Below are positions 24,827-33,846 of a DNA stretch of 64,000 nucleotides, in pieces. Within the stretch, counting starts at the first letter, position 1, and each line of letters starts with the position of its first letter. The DNA is from Streptomyces asiaticus (GTDB lineage: Bacteria; Actinomycetota; Actinomycetes; Streptomycetales; Streptomycetaceae), in the NCBI RefSeq assembly GCF_018138715.1, contig NZ_JAGSHX010000006.1, forward strand, positions 7,998,001 through 8,062,000. The letters run 5' to 3'. The position numbers and the translations under genes were made by a program. The notes beneath the pieces were generated by a model. It searched no databases. It saw nothing but the letters and a program-made list of their open reading frames with translations, and had not been told where the DNA came from.

Positions 24827-25351
24827 GTGCTGCTCGGCGGGCCTCCGGCATCCGGAAAGTCAACCGTCGCGGAAATCATTTCCTCGACTGCCGCACGGCC
24901 CGCCGTCCACCTGCATACGGACTCCTTTTACGTATGGATACGGTCGGGTTTCGTTCCGCCGTATCTTCCGGACGCCCGACGCCAGAACGAGGTTGTGCAA
25001 AACGTCATGACCGACGCGGCGTGCGCATACGCCGCGGGCGGCTACGACGTCATTTTGGACGGCATTCTTGGGCCGTGGCTCCTGGAATCGTTCCGTGCCG
25101 TATGCCGGGAGCGCGATCTCGGTCTCTCCTACATCGTCCTGCGGCCGGGCCTGGACGTGGTGCTCTCACGAGCGAGCGGGCGCGAGGAGCGGCAACTCAA
25201 GGAAGTCGAACCGATCGTCGGCTTGTACGGAGCGTTCGAGAACCTCGGAGCGCTCGAGAGCCATGTGATCGACTCAAGCACCCAGCGTGTCGAGCAGACC
25301 GCCGAGGAAATCGCGGTCGGGCTGCGGGCAGGCCATTTCACGCTGCGGTAA
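24827..25351 (+). CDS. P-loop small-molecule kinase (AAA/Cpt-like)
   Basis: 174 residues opening VLLGGPPASGKSTVAE, a Walker A motif, followed by HTDSFYVW and YDVILDGIL, as in chloramphenicol-phosphotransferase-like and related small-molecule kinases. The only available start is GTG 24827, only two codons before the first P-loop strand. Upstream in frame the sequence GTGRL looks coding but is cut off by a stop at 24776. The native start was probably lost at the joint with the secreted-protein gene, so expression is uncertain. Confidence 0.65.
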   Translation: MLLGGPPASGKSTVAEIISSTAARPAVHLHTDSFYVWIRSGFVPPYLPDARRQNEVVQNVMTDAACAYAAGGYDVILDGILGPWLLESFRAVCRERDLGLSYIVLRPGLDVVLSRASGREERQLKEVEPIVGLYGAFENLGALESHVIDSSTQRVEQTAEEIAVGLRAGHFTLR

Positions 25352-25386
25352 TCGCTGCCGTGCCGCCAACGGTCCGGCGGCAGGAA

Positions 25387-25833
25387 TCAACGCTCCGGAG
25401 AGAACTCCGGCAGCACGCCCTTGGTGAGCAGGAAGCATCCGTACGGCCTGTCCTCGCCCGTGATGACCACCGCGAACGCGGACCGGGCGCGTGCGTAGAA
25501 CGCGTGGCGCTCGACCGTCTCCACCGCCACGGGGCGGCCCGATGCCTCCTCCGCGGCGGCGATGAAGTCCGTCTGCACGGGCGGCTCGGCGGTGGCGTCG
25601 CCGACGACCCCCATCCTCGCGACGGGCTCGGGGACGAACGTGTCGAGCGGCAGCAGCCCGAGCACCGCCCGGCCCGCCGAGACGACGTCGGTGCCGTCCA
25701 GCCGGATCACACGGTCGTTCACGGAGTGCGCGGGGAAGTTCCTGTCGACGATGGCGATGGTGTCTCCGTGTCCCATCCGCGCGAGCGTGTACAGCAGGTC
25801 CGGGGTCAGGAGCGGGTCGAGTCCCTTGAGCAC
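25387..25833 (-). CDS. RbsD/FucU family sugar mutarotase
   Basis: 148 residues of the FucU type: LTPDLLYTLARMGHGDTIAIVDRNFPA with the catalytic His region near the N-terminus, and ERHAFYARARSAFAVVITGE near the C-terminus. Such enzymes interconvert alpha and beta anomers of L-fucose or similar sugars. It follows the GH106-like gene by 6 bp, so the anomer released by that hydrolase is the likely substrate. Confidence 0.88.
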   Translation of the reverse strand: MLKGLDPLLTPDLLYTLARMGHGDTIAIVDRNFPAHSVNDRVIRLDGTDVVSAGRAVLGLLPLDTFVPEPVARMGVVGDATAEPPVQTDFIAAAEEASGRPVAVETVERHAFYARARSAFAVVITGEDRPYGCFLLTKGVLPEFSPER

Positions 25834-25839
25834 GTCGGA

Positions 25840-28677
25840 TCACCTTTCCGTGATCGAGGATGAGCGGGGGCCGGAGCCGAAACCGTCCGGGGAGGCGCCG
25901 GGGTTCGGGATCCTGAGCGCGTGGCGCAGCAGTGGCGGCGCGAGCAGCCCGCACGGCTCGGGCTCGGCGCGGAGCCCGGTGCCGGCGTAGTACCGGTTGG
26001 CCGCCGACGGCGCGACCCGGATGCGGAGTTCGTTCCCCCCGGGCCGCAGGGCGTCGGCGGGGATCGTGACGCGGTACGGCGCCCAGGCGCGCTCCGCCAC
26101 CCGCATGCCGTTCACGGACACGGCCACGGCTCCGGCGACGGCCGGGAGCGTCAGCTCCAGGGGGACCGGCGTGTCGAGCTCGATCCGCCGCACATAGTCG
26201 GCGGTGCCCGCGAACGCCGGAAGGCCCTGCCGCTCCCAGCCGCATGTCACCGCGATGTCGCGGCGGGTGCCCGCCTCCTCGTACGCGTCCTCGGCGACCT
26301 CGAGCAGCCAGCCGGATTCGAGCGGCTCCGGCGCCGACCATTCCGGTGTGCCGGGACCGGCCGCGGCCTCGGAATCCCCCGGGGCGCCCGCCCGGCCGGA
26401 AGCGGGCTCCGCGTCCCCGTGCACACGCAACAGGCGCAGCGCGTTCCGCTCCAGCCGCAGCACGACCGGGCTCTCGGCTGCTTCGAGGGTGCGCACGGCG
26501 CCGTCGGCGGCGTCCCACTCCTCGATGTGCCAGGGCCCGTCGGGCAGCAGGAGTTCCACCGTGCCCTCGGTCTCGGTGAAGCACGCGAAGCGGAAGCCGT
26601 CGGCCGCGTCCGAGCCGCCGCGCCAGCGCACCGCCGAGCCCGCGGGCACGCGCAGCGTTGGCTCGGTCCGCGCACGCTGTGCGGCGAGCCCGCGCAGGAC
26701 CGCCTCCTCGGGGACCGCGTGGAACATCTCCACGGCGGGGGCGAGGTCCGCCCAGTCCTCGGCGGCGGTCTGTGGGCCTTCCTGGTAGACGGCGGGGGTC
26801 GCGCCGCTTCCGAGTACCCGTACGCCCGATTCGGTCAGGCGGCGAAGCCGGCGCATCGAGGCCGCCGAGCGCAGCGTTGTCACGGCGGGGAGCACGAGCG
26901 CCCGGTACCGGCGGTCCCCGATCCACATCGAGCCTTCCTCCACGGCGGCGGCCTCGAGATCGCGTTCGTCCACGAGGTGGAAGCCCACCCGGGACTCGGT
27001 GAGCGCGCGGGCCCACTCGCCCAGCGCCGACGCCTGATCGCCGAGCTGACCGGCGGTCCACACCGTACGCAACGGGTACAGGACCGCCACGTCGCTCTGG
27101 GGTGACACCGGTTCGAGGAATTCGCTCAGCCGCGCGCTCTCGAGCGCGAACCGCGGGTGATGATCGGCGAACCACGGCTCGAAGTTGATGCCCGGGGGGA
27201 AGTCGAAGCGCGGATTCCGCAGCGACTCGTGATCGTCTCCATGGCCGTGGGTCTGGTAGAAGCCGTGGAAGATCATCTGTCGCATGCCCTGGAGATGGTG
27301 GTTGATCGCCGTGGTGCGCAACTCCTGCAAGGTGAGCCCCCAATGGCCGGACCACGGGGTGCCGCCGTCGGGCGGGGTGACGAAGTACTGCTCGACCATC
27401 GTCCCGCCGCGGCCGTGGTGGCGGGCGACCGAGTCGCCGAACACGGGGCTGAGCTGCACCAGGGCGTCCTGTGCGTCCACCGCGGTGAGATCGCGGTAGC
27501 CGTCGACGCCGAAGTGGTCGAGCCCGAAGTTCACCCGCAGGTCCCAGTTCGCGAACGCGGTGTCGAGCGCCCAGCCGCCGACGTGCCCGAGGACTTCATG
27601 GCCGGACTGGCGCAGGCCGTGGGCGTGGCTCCAGCTGCGCAGCCTGCCGAGGAACGTCTCCATCGCGCAGCCGCTGAAGTGCTCGTAGAACTGGGCGCGG
27701 AGGCTCAGCCGCTCCGGGTCGTCCCCGTCGAGCACGGCGGCGAGCACCTGGGGGGTCCGCCCGCCCCAGCGCTCCCGGATCGAGACGGCCAGGCTCTCGT
27801 GGAACGGCATCGCCGAACGCAGGTCTCCGGTGCGCTCCGCCCAGTCGTAGAACACGGCGTGCGGCTGGTCGAAGAACATATAGGCGACGGTGGAGCCGAA
27901 GAAGTCGCCCAGGGCGTCGGCGAAGGGCTGGTAACCGGCCTCGATGAAGCGATCGACCGCGACCGGGTCGACGGGGTTGACCAGCCGGGAGGTCGCGCAG
28001 CGGGCGGAGACGAACACGATCGCCTCCGCGCCGTCGGGCACGGGCTCGACGAGGCGGACATGGCATCCGTCGGAGGCGCCGTCCACGCGGTCGACGAGCT
28101 CGGGCCGCTCGGCGGCCGCGCCCTGCTCCCCTTCCGCGGCTTCCACGGTTCCTATGGCTTCCGCGGCTTCCGCGGTTTCCACGACGAGCGCGTACTCGAC
28201 CCGCCAGTCGGCCCAGGCGACGACGCCGCCCTCGTAGTGCCAGTCCATCGCGGCCGGGCCGAGGTTCTCCGTCGCCGAGCGGATCCCGCTGAGCGATCCC
28301 TCGCTCCCGCCCGCGGGGATCCGCACCCAGAACAGATGCCGTTCGCGCAGCTCGTCGTGCCCGGTCACGGCCCGGCCCGCGGCGTGGCCGGTCTGCCAGT
28401 TGTAGTCGTCGTAGATTCCGACGATCATGCCGAGTCCGGCGGCTGTTTCGACGGCCGTACGGCACGCGGCGAGGTAGTCGTCGTCCAGGTAGCCCTCGAT
28501 CGGGTACGACAACCGCGCCTGCACCTGGAAGCTCCGGATCCCGGCGTCGTGCATCTGCCGCACCTGGGCGCGGATCGTGTCCTCGTCGGGCAGCCGGTGC
28601 CAGAACCAGTAGGCGGCGGGCGCGTGCCAGGGGTCCGGGTTCCGGAAGCGGCGCAGCGCGGTCTCATGTGCGGACAC
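25840..28677 (-). CDS. GH106-like glycosidase, putative alpha-L-rhamnosidase
   Basis: 945 residues. It begins FRNPDPWHAPAAYWFWHRLPDEDTIRAQVRQM, the characteristic opening of GH106-type enzymes, with a barrel-like middle (HVGGWALDTAFANWDLRVNFG) and C-terminal beta-sandwich modules (YVRRIELDTPVPLEL, GGNELRIRV). No signal peptide is visible, so it should act on imported oligosaccharides. The GTG 28677 start has GAGGAG upstream; the longer frame to 29403 is the shadow of the permease. Rhamnosidase activity is inferred from the family; the FucU neighbour fits release of a 6-deoxyhexose. Confidence 0.75.
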   Translation of the reverse strand: MSAHETALRRFRNPDPWHAPAAYWFWHRLPDEDTIRAQVRQMHDAGIRSFQVQARLSYPIEGYLDDDYLAACRTAVETAAGLGMIVGIYDDYNWQTGHAAGRAVTGHDELRERHLFWVRIPAGGSEGSLSGIRSATENLGPAAMDWHYEGGVVAWADWRVEYALVVETAEAAEAIGTVEAAEGEQGAAAERPELVDRVDGASDGCHVRLVEPVPDGAEAIVFVSARCATSRLVNPVDPVAVDRFIEAGYQPFADALGDFFGSTVAYMFFDQPHAVFYDWAERTGDLRSAMPFHESLAVSIRERWGGRTPQVLAAVLDGDDPERLSLRAQFYEHFSGCAMETFLGRLRSWSHAHGLRQSGHEVLGHVGGWALDTAFANWDLRVNFGLDHFGVDGYRDLTAVDAQDALVQLSPVFGDSVARHHGRGGTMVEQYFVTPPDGGTPWSGHWGLTLQELRTTAINHHLQGMRQMIFHGFYQTHGHGDDHESLRNPRFDFPPGINFEPWFADHHPRFALESARLSEFLEPVSPQSDVAVLYPLRTVWTAGQLGDQASALGEWARALTESRVGFHLVDERDLEAAAVEEGSMWIGDRRYRALVLPAVTTLRSAASMRRLRRLTESGVRVLGSGATPAVYQEGPQTAAEDWADLAPAVEMFHAVPEEAVLRGLAAQRARTEPTLRVPAGSAVRWRGGSDAADGFRFACFTETEGTVELLLPDGPWHIEEWDAADGAVRTLEAAESPVVLRLERNALRLLRVHGDAEPASGRAGAPGDSEAAAGPGTPEWSAPEPLESGWLLEVAEDAYEEAGTRRDIAVTCGWERQGLPAFAGTADYVRRIELDTPVPLELTLPAVAGAVAVSVNGMRVAERAWAPYRVTIPADALRPGGNELRIRVAPSAANRYYAGTGLRAEPEPCGLLAPPLLRHALRIPNPGASPDGFGSGPRSSSITER

Positions 28678-28736
28678 GGGTGTCAGCTCCTCGAGCGGCG
28701 GCGAGGTCTGTATGGGCCTCGCCGCCACCAGGTCGG

Positions 28737-30308
28737 TCAGCGTTCGGTGCGGTCGGCCACGTGCCTGACGGCCGGGTCGGGACTCGGGAGCCCGGTGGTG
28801 TTCTCCTCGGGCTGGGCGTCCCCCGCGGTCACGAGCGAGTAGTCGGGCTTCGGGTCCAGCCGGAGCCCGAACGTGAGGATCGCGTAGAGCGCGGCGCCGA
28901 GCACCAGGGCGATGACGATGCCGAGCCCGCTCGATCCGAACACGCCGGTGCGGCCCTTCTCGGTGAGGAGGAAGCCCGTGATCTTCGCGAAGTTCGGGTC
29001 GGAGCTGGTCACGAGGCCGAGACCGACGACGGTTCCGGTGACCAGGCTGAGAATCGCGGTCCAGCGCCCGTCGCGGCCGCCGTAGCCGCGCGGGTTCGCC
29101 ATGTCGGTGTTCCAGCCCATGCGGCGCTGCCGGATGAAGTCGATGAGCTGGATGCCGCCCATGGTGCCCATCATCACGGCGATGAGCGACAGGAAGGACT
29201 GGAACGTCGCGAGGAACGAGGTGGAGATGAACAGCAGGTAGAAGGCGCCCGCCGCGATGATGATCGCGTTGATCGCGGTCGTCACGGAGCGGCGCAGCGG
29301 TACGCCGACGGCCATGAGCGCGAGGCCGGAGCTGTACATGCCGGTGATGGCGGCCGAAACGAGCGAGATGACGATCACGACGGAGAAGGGAACGAAGAAC
29401 CACATCGGCAGGAGCGCGGTGAGCGCCCCGATCGGGTCGGACGCGGTGGCGGCACCGAGCTTGGAATCCCCGCCGACGAGCAGCGCGCCCACGGCGAGGA
29501 GGATGACGACCGGCAGGCTGAGCCCGGTGACCGTCCAGCCGATCACGCCGCGCGCCGGGGTGTCGCGCGGGAGGTAACGGGCGAAGTCCCCGCCGTAGTT
29601 GAGGAAGCCGAGGCCGACGAGGGTCATCGCCATGATGATGCCGCCGATGAACACCAGCGGTCCGCCCGCGGGGGTGTCACCGAGGTGCGCCCATTCGATC
29701 TCGGGCACCATGAATCCGAGGAACGCGACCGTCATGATGCCGGTCACCCAGGAGATCCAGACCTCGACCTTCATGATGAGCTCGTGGCCGAGGACGGAGA
29801 CCGTCATCGTCAGGGCGAGCACGAGCACGAACCACAGCACGATCGTGGAGGTGGCGCTCGACCCGTCCGCGTCGGCGAACGCCGACGACCACAGCTTCGC
29901 GAACAGGTTCGCACCGGTGGTCGAGGCAAGGGTGATGATCGTCACCTTCCAGCCCATATTGGACAGGTAGGCGAAGAACGCGGGGATCCTGTTGCCCTTC
30001 ATGCCGAACGCGAAGCGCGTCTGGGCGAGGGTCGGCAGTCCCGTGCGGGGTCCGCCGACCGCGAGGATGCCGACGAGGGTGGCCGATATGAGGTAGCCGG
30101 CGGTCCCGGCGACGATCGTCTGCCAGACGTTCAGCCCGAGGCCGAAGACGAAGATGCCGTAGCTGATGCCGAGGATCGAGATGTTCCAGGCGAACCACAC
30201 GGCGAACAGGCCCCGCGGCTTTCCGCGCCGTTCGGCATCGGGAACGGGATTGACGCCGTTCGATTCGACGGTCGTGCCTCTACGACCTTGCTGAGCCTCA
30301 CTGCTCAT
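28737..30308 (-). CDS. NCS1-family permease
   Basis: 523 residues with about 12 hydrophobic segments and the NCS1 N-terminal pattern (WFAWNISILGISYGIFVFGLGL, then LPTLAQTRFAFGMKGNRIPA). The family normally imports nucleobases, hydantoins or related small compounds with sodium or protons. Here it lies upstream of a glycosidase and a sugar mutarotase on the same strand, so either the operon handles a glycosylated nucleobase-like compound or the transporter's substrate range is wider. The family call is firm, the substrate open. Confidence 0.85.
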   Translation of the reverse strand: MSSEAQQGRRGTTVESNGVNPVPDAERRGKPRGLFAVWFAWNISILGISYGIFVFGLGLNVWQTIVAGTAGYLISATLVGILAVGGPRTGLPTLAQTRFAFGMKGNRIPAFFAYLSNMGWKVTIITLASTTGANLFAKLWSSAFADADGSSATSTIVLWFVLVLALTMTVSVLGHELIMKVEVWISWVTGIMTVAFLGFMVPEIEWAHLGDTPAGGPLVFIGGIIMAMTLVGLGFLNYGGDFARYLPRDTPARGVIGWTVTGLSLPVVILLAVGALLVGGDSKLGAATASDPIGALTALLPMWFFVPFSVVIVISLVSAAITGMYSSGLALMAVGVPLRRSVTTAINAIIIAAGAFYLLFISTSFLATFQSFLSLIAVMMGTMGGIQLIDFIRQRRMGWNTDMANPRGYGGRDGRWTAILSLVTGTVVGLGLVTSSDPNFAKITGFLLTEKGRTGVFGSSGLGIVIALVLGAALYAILTFGLRLDPKPDYSLVTAGDAQPEENTTGLPSPDPAVRHVADRTER

Positions 30309-30605
30309 GGAAGGGCGCCTTTCGACGTATGGAGATGTGGGGAGGAGCGGATGGCCTAGCTTCGGGCTTCGAGCTCGGGGACGTCGGGGGTGCGTGCTCG
30401 GGGGGTGCGCGTTCGGGGGCGTGTCGACCGCGTCCGGGGGCGACGCGGCTCCGGGTGAGACGTGCGCCGTGCGCGCTGACCGCCGTCGCGCCCGCGGTGG
30501 GAGGCGTGTACGGCGATGAGGCGGAGCGCTAAGCGGCGGGGTGGGCCGCTAAACCGTCGGCCCTCGGGGCCCGCGGTGGGCGGTCGTAGCGTACGCTCAT
30601 CGCCG

Positions 30606-30619
30606 GGAAAACCATTTCC
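30606..30619. promoter_or_regulatory. GGAAA-ACCA-TTTCC operator-like site
   Basis: A 5-bp inverted repeat with a 4-bp spacer lies in the 399-bp gap between the permease and the divergent LacI gene, about 90 bp before the LacI start. LacI-type dimers bind sites of this size. A second candidate is CGCTAAGCG near 30528. TAGCAT at 30674-30679 could be the LacI gene's -10. Confidence 0.45.
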
Positions 30620-30707
30620 GAACCCAAGCACGGCAGCCCCTGCCACGTCAATGGGTCGTCGAGACCGTCCTGATAGCATCGGCCGGCCGGAATCAGGGGA
30701 GTTCAGG

Positions 30708-31679
30708 ATGGGCGCGCGCATAGGCTTGAAGGACGTGGCACTGCGCGCGGGGGTGTCAGTGCCGACGGCGAGCCGGGTGCTGTCCGGCGTTCAGCGCAAT
30801 GTCGATCCGGAGCTGGCGCTGCGGGTGCGGAACGCCTGCGAGGAACTGGGCTACCGGGTGAACGCGGCGGCGCGGGCGCTGCGGATTCAGTCGACGGATT
30901 CCCTGGCCCTTGTCGTTCCGGCGATCGCGAACGCGTACTTCGCGGAGCTGGTGTCGGCGTATTCGCGCCGCCTGGACCTCGAGGGCAAGCGGCTGGTGAC
31001 CATCGACACGGGCGAGAGCCCGGAGACCGAGCAGCGCCAGCTCGGCGCCATGGACCGGGTGCTGGTGGACGCGGTGCTCGTGGTGCCCGCGGCGTTCGAG
31101 CGCAGTGGCGCGGCGATCACGGAACTCGCGCGGTCCAACCGGGTCGTGCAGGTCGACCGCCGCGCACGAGGCGTCGAAGCGCCGTCGGTACGGCTCGACA
31201 ACGCGGCGGGGGTCCGCCTGCTCGTGGAACACCTGCGGGCGCGGGGCCGCCGCAGCATCCTGATGGTCGACGCCCAGGAGGACTCCTCGTCGAGCATCGA
31301 GCGCACCGCCGCGTTCCGCGCGCTCGCCGGGCCGGACGACCGGGTGCTGGAAATGCCGAACTTCACGGTGGCGAGCGGCACCGACGCGGCGAAGCTCCTG
31401 CTCGCGAACCCCGGCGACACAGACGCGATCATCTGCACCGCCGACACGGTCGCGCTCGGGCTGCTGACGGCGCTTCAGCACGCCGGTAAGCGCGTGCCCG
31501 CCGAGTACGCGATCACGAGCTTCGACGGTACGTACCTCTCCGACACCGCCGCGCCGGGGCTCACCACCCTGGGCTCGACCGCCGAGCGCATGGTCGAGGC
31601 GTCCCTCGCCCTACTCGACGGCGGCAGCGATGACGTCGTCCTGAAACCCGAGCTCGTGGTCCGTGGTTCCAGCGGCTGA
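30708..31679 (+). CDS. LacI-family transcriptional regulator
   Basis: 323 residues. The N-terminal HTH reads GLKDVALRAGVSVPTASRVLSGVQRNV, with the hinge helix AARALRI; the C-terminal part is a periplasmic-binding-protein-like sugar sensor (LALVVPAIANAYFAELVSAY, TSFDGTYLS). The ATG 30708 is chosen because it sits at the canonical HTH start; the frame is open further upstream. Divergent from permease-glycosidase-FucU, it is the likely repressor of that cluster with a sugar inducer. Confidence 0.92.
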   Translation: MGARIGLKDVALRAGVSVPTASRVLSGVQRNVDPELALRVRNACEELGYRVNAAARALRIQSTDSLALVVPAIANAYFAELVSAYSRRLDLEGKRLVTIDTGESPETEQRQLGAMDRVLVDAVLVVPAAFERSGAAITELARSNRVVQVDRRARGVEAPSVRLDNAAGVRLLVEHLRARGRRSILMVDAQEDSSSSIERTAAFRALAGPDDRVLEMPNFTVASGTDAAKLLLANPGDTDAIICTADTVALGLLTALQHAGKRVPAEYAITSFDGTYLSDTAAPGLTTLGSTAERMVEASLALLDGGSDDVVLKPELVVRGSSG

Positions 31680-31690
31680 CCGCGGACGGG

Positions 31691-31727
31691 GCGGGGGCAT
31701 GGGCGCCCTCCGGACCCATGCCCCCGC
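31691..31727. terminator. bidirectional hairpin between lacI-type gene and MIB operon
   Basis: A 13-bp perfect stem (31691-31703 with 31715-31727) around an 11-base loop. It lies between two convergent genes and can end both transcripts. Confidence 0.85.
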
Positions 31728-31759
31728 CCGCGGGAAGGCCGCGGGACGGCGGCCGACGG

Positions 31760-32656
31760 TCAGACGCGGTCGGCCGCGATGAGCAGGTACTGGAAGGAAC
31801 CGTCCTTGTAGGAGTTGATGAACGCCTTCTCAATGCCCGTGACCAGTGAGGACGTGGCCCGCAACTCCCAGTACGGCAGGGTCGCGGGGGTGAGGTCGAT
31901 GACGGCCTGCGGTACGAGGCGGTTGTCGGCCATGGCGCGCAGGTATTCCCGGCGGGAGTGGATGTTGCACTCGAAGTGCGCGTTGATCAGGGAGACATAC
32001 TTCGAGGGCTGGCCGTAACGCGGGTTCCAGCAGCCGGTGATGGTCACGTAGCGCCCGCCGGTCGCGAGGATGCGGGAGTGCTCGGCGAAGAGGTCTCCCA
32101 GGTCGACGTACATGCTCGACTCGTTGTTCCACGAGGCCGCGGCCCGCCCGGTCTCGAAGGGCGTACCGAGCATGTCGCAGACGCGGGCGTGGACATGGTC
32201 CTCGATGCCGAGTTCGCGGGCGCGCTGGTTGGCGAAGTCGGCCTGCTTGGCCGACAGTGTGACGCCCTCGACCCGGCACCCGAAGCGCTGGTGTGCCATG
32301 ACCATCGAGCCGCCGCGGCCGCAGCCGGCGTCAACGAGCGTGTCGTCACGTTCAATCGGGCCGAGGTGGTCCAGGAGGAGTTCGGCCTGTGCCGACTCCA
32401 GGCGGTGGAGCTCGGCGATCAACTTCTTCTCGTAAGCGCCGTCGCCGGTGTCGCCGAGGGCGCCGCGGTCGACGTCTCCAATGCCGTAGTGGTGGTGGTA
32501 TAGGCCGTCGACATCGCCGAGACGCAGGTTCACGGGCCTGGCCTCGCGGTCCCAGTAACGGGCGATGTCCCCCTGGTAGGGGGTCGCCGGGGCGGGGATG
32601 AACATGGCGGCGCCGGAGGAGGTGGCGACGTCGGCGCTGAAGTCGGTGCTGGTCAC
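31760..32656 (-). CDS. geranyl diphosphate 2-C-methyltransferase
   Basis: 298 residues. A SAM-binding motif LVDAGCGRGGS and an N-terminal YWDREARPVNLRLGDVDGLYHHHYGIG are characteristic of GPP C2-methyltransferases, which make 2-methyl-GPP for 2-methylisoborneol. The start is GTG 32656, 17 bp after the synthase stop. The open frame upstream to 33565 is antisense-free shadow of the synthase gene. It forms a two-gene operon with the synthase. Product: the earthy odorant 2-methylisoborneol. Confidence 0.93.
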   Translation of the reverse strand: MTSTDFSADVATSSGAAMFIPAPATPYQGDIARYWDREARPVNLRLGDVDGLYHHHYGIGDVDRGALGDTGDGAYEKKLIAELHRLESAQAELLLDHLGPIERDDTLVDAGCGRGGSMVMAHQRFGCRVEGVTLSAKQADFANQRARELGIEDHVHARVCDMLGTPFETGRAAASWNNESSMYVDLGDLFAEHSRILATGGRYVTITGCWNPRYGQPSKYVSLINAHFECNIHSRREYLRAMADNRLVPQAVIDLTPATLPYWELRATSSLVTGIEKAFINSYKDGSFQYLLIAADRV

Positions 32657-32673
32657 AGATGGTTCCGTTCTTC

Positions 32674-33846
32674 TTACCAGAAATCGGGCAGGCTGTAGCG
32701 GAAGGTATTGGTCTGGTGCCAGTAGTGGTTGCCGTCGACCCACGCGGCCACGCCCCGGAGAAAGCGCTGCGCGGTCGGGACGGGAAAGGCGACGGCCACG
32801 GCCGCGGCTTCGGCCTCGAAGTCGTGCATGAGGTCGTTGTGGACTTCGACCGCCTTCAGATAGGCGTCGCGGTCGGAGAGGCCCTCGCGTTCGGCGATCA
32901 CCACGGGCAGGTTCAGATGCCGGCCTGGGCCGGCGAGTTCCTTGGTGTACGAGTACAGGTCGTTCACGATGGTGGTGGCGTTCCCGGCGAGCGCGATGAC
33001 CCGCTGCATGGCGGGCTGGGCGTGCAGATCGGCCGGTAGTTCGTAGCCGCCGACGCTGTCGGTGATGGTGGGGCACGGGCGGAAGTTGTTGAACTGGCGC
33101 ATGGCCAGGTACTCCCACACCTCGGGGACGTGGTCCGTCTGCGCCCAGGCGGCCTCGGCGAGGTACCCCATGTGCAGACGGGCCATGTCGTGCCGGAACC
33201 GGTCGGCCTGGGACGGGCTGGACGCCTGGACGAAGTACTCCATGGCGGAGCGGTAGGCGCGCCGGGGCGCGTCCGAGTGGAGCGACTCCGCCCACCGCGG
33301 CTGGTACTCCCGCGTCGTGTGCAGGGCGTCCAGGGCGGTGTGCGCCAGCAGAAGGCGTCCGCCGAGGCCGATGGGCGAGCCGCCGTGGTCCTCGCAGTAG
33401 CAGTCGTCCACCGCGTTCTCCGCCACCATCAGGCGTGTGGCGAGCATCAGATGGTCGACGGTGGGGGCGTCCGGATGGCAGGCGACCATGTAGCGCCCCA
33501 CGGAGAAGCCGTCGAACTGCTCCTCCCACTCCTCGGGGTACAGGTCGACCTCGTCCAGCGCCCAAGCCTTGATCCTGCGGCTGACCTCCTCCACCCGCCC
33601 GGGGTCGGGCTCCGGCACCGGGTGGTGATAGAGCCCCGGGATCGGGTTGCCTTCCGCCGGAACCGCCGCCGACGGCGTCGGTGGCGCCGGTGGCGTCGGC
33701 GGCTCCTCGCGCCGGGCCAGGCGCAGACCTGCCGTGCCGAGGCCGCTCGGACCACGCAGGATCCGTGCGACGTCGGCGTTCGCCCCGGAGCGGGAAGCGG
33801 CCGCAGGCAGGCGCGATTGCGGAGGGGAAGGCTCAGGGGCGGGCAT
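32674..33846 (-). CDS. 2-methylisoborneol synthase (class I terpene cyclase)
   Basis: 390 residues. A low-complexity Pro-rich N-terminal region of about 65 residues, typical of MIB synthases, precedes the cyclase domain. The metal-binding motif DDCYCED (residues 147-153) and the second motif NDLYSYTKE are both intact, and FNNFRPCPTITDSVGGYE matches the family. The ATG 33846 start has GAGGAG six bases upstream. It cyclises 2-methyl-GPP to 2-methylisoborneol, working with the methyltransferase downstream. The cyclic-nucleotide-binding (EshA-like) gene that often precedes it in Streptomyces is not here. Confidence 0.95.
   Translation of the reverse strand: MPAPEPSPPQSRLPAAASRSGANADVARILRGPSGLGTAGLRLARREEPPTPPAPPTPSAAVPAEGNPIPGLYHHPVPEPDPGRVEEVSRRIKAWALDEVDLYPEEWEEQFDGFSVGRYMVACHPDAPTVDHLMLATRLMVAENAVDDCYCEDHGGSPIGLGGRLLLAHTALDALHTTREYQPRWAESLHSDAPRRAYRSAMEYFVQASSPSQADRFRHDMARLHMGYLAEAAWAQTDHVPEVWEYLAMRQFNNFRPCPTITDSVGGYELPADLHAQPAMQRVIALAGNATTIVNDLYSYTKELAGPGRHLNLPVVIAEREGLSDRDAYLKAVEVHNDLMHDFEAEAAAVAVAFPVPTAQRFLRGVAAWVDGNHYWHQTNTFRYSLPDFW

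Noticed and set aside
24827..25351. Chloramphenicol resistance kinase
   Set aside because: Walker A and general layout agree with small-molecule kinases, but nothing specific to chloramphenicol binding can be read, and the start looks damaged.
28678..29403. Longer form of the GH106-like glycosidase
   Set aside because: The upstream frame overlaps the conserved NCS1 permease and lacks protein-like sequence; GTG 28677 has a good ribosome site.
32656..33565. Extended N-terminus of the GPP methyltransferase frame
   Set aside because: The extension is the out-of-frame reading of the MIB synthase gene; the methyltransferase starts at GTG 32656.
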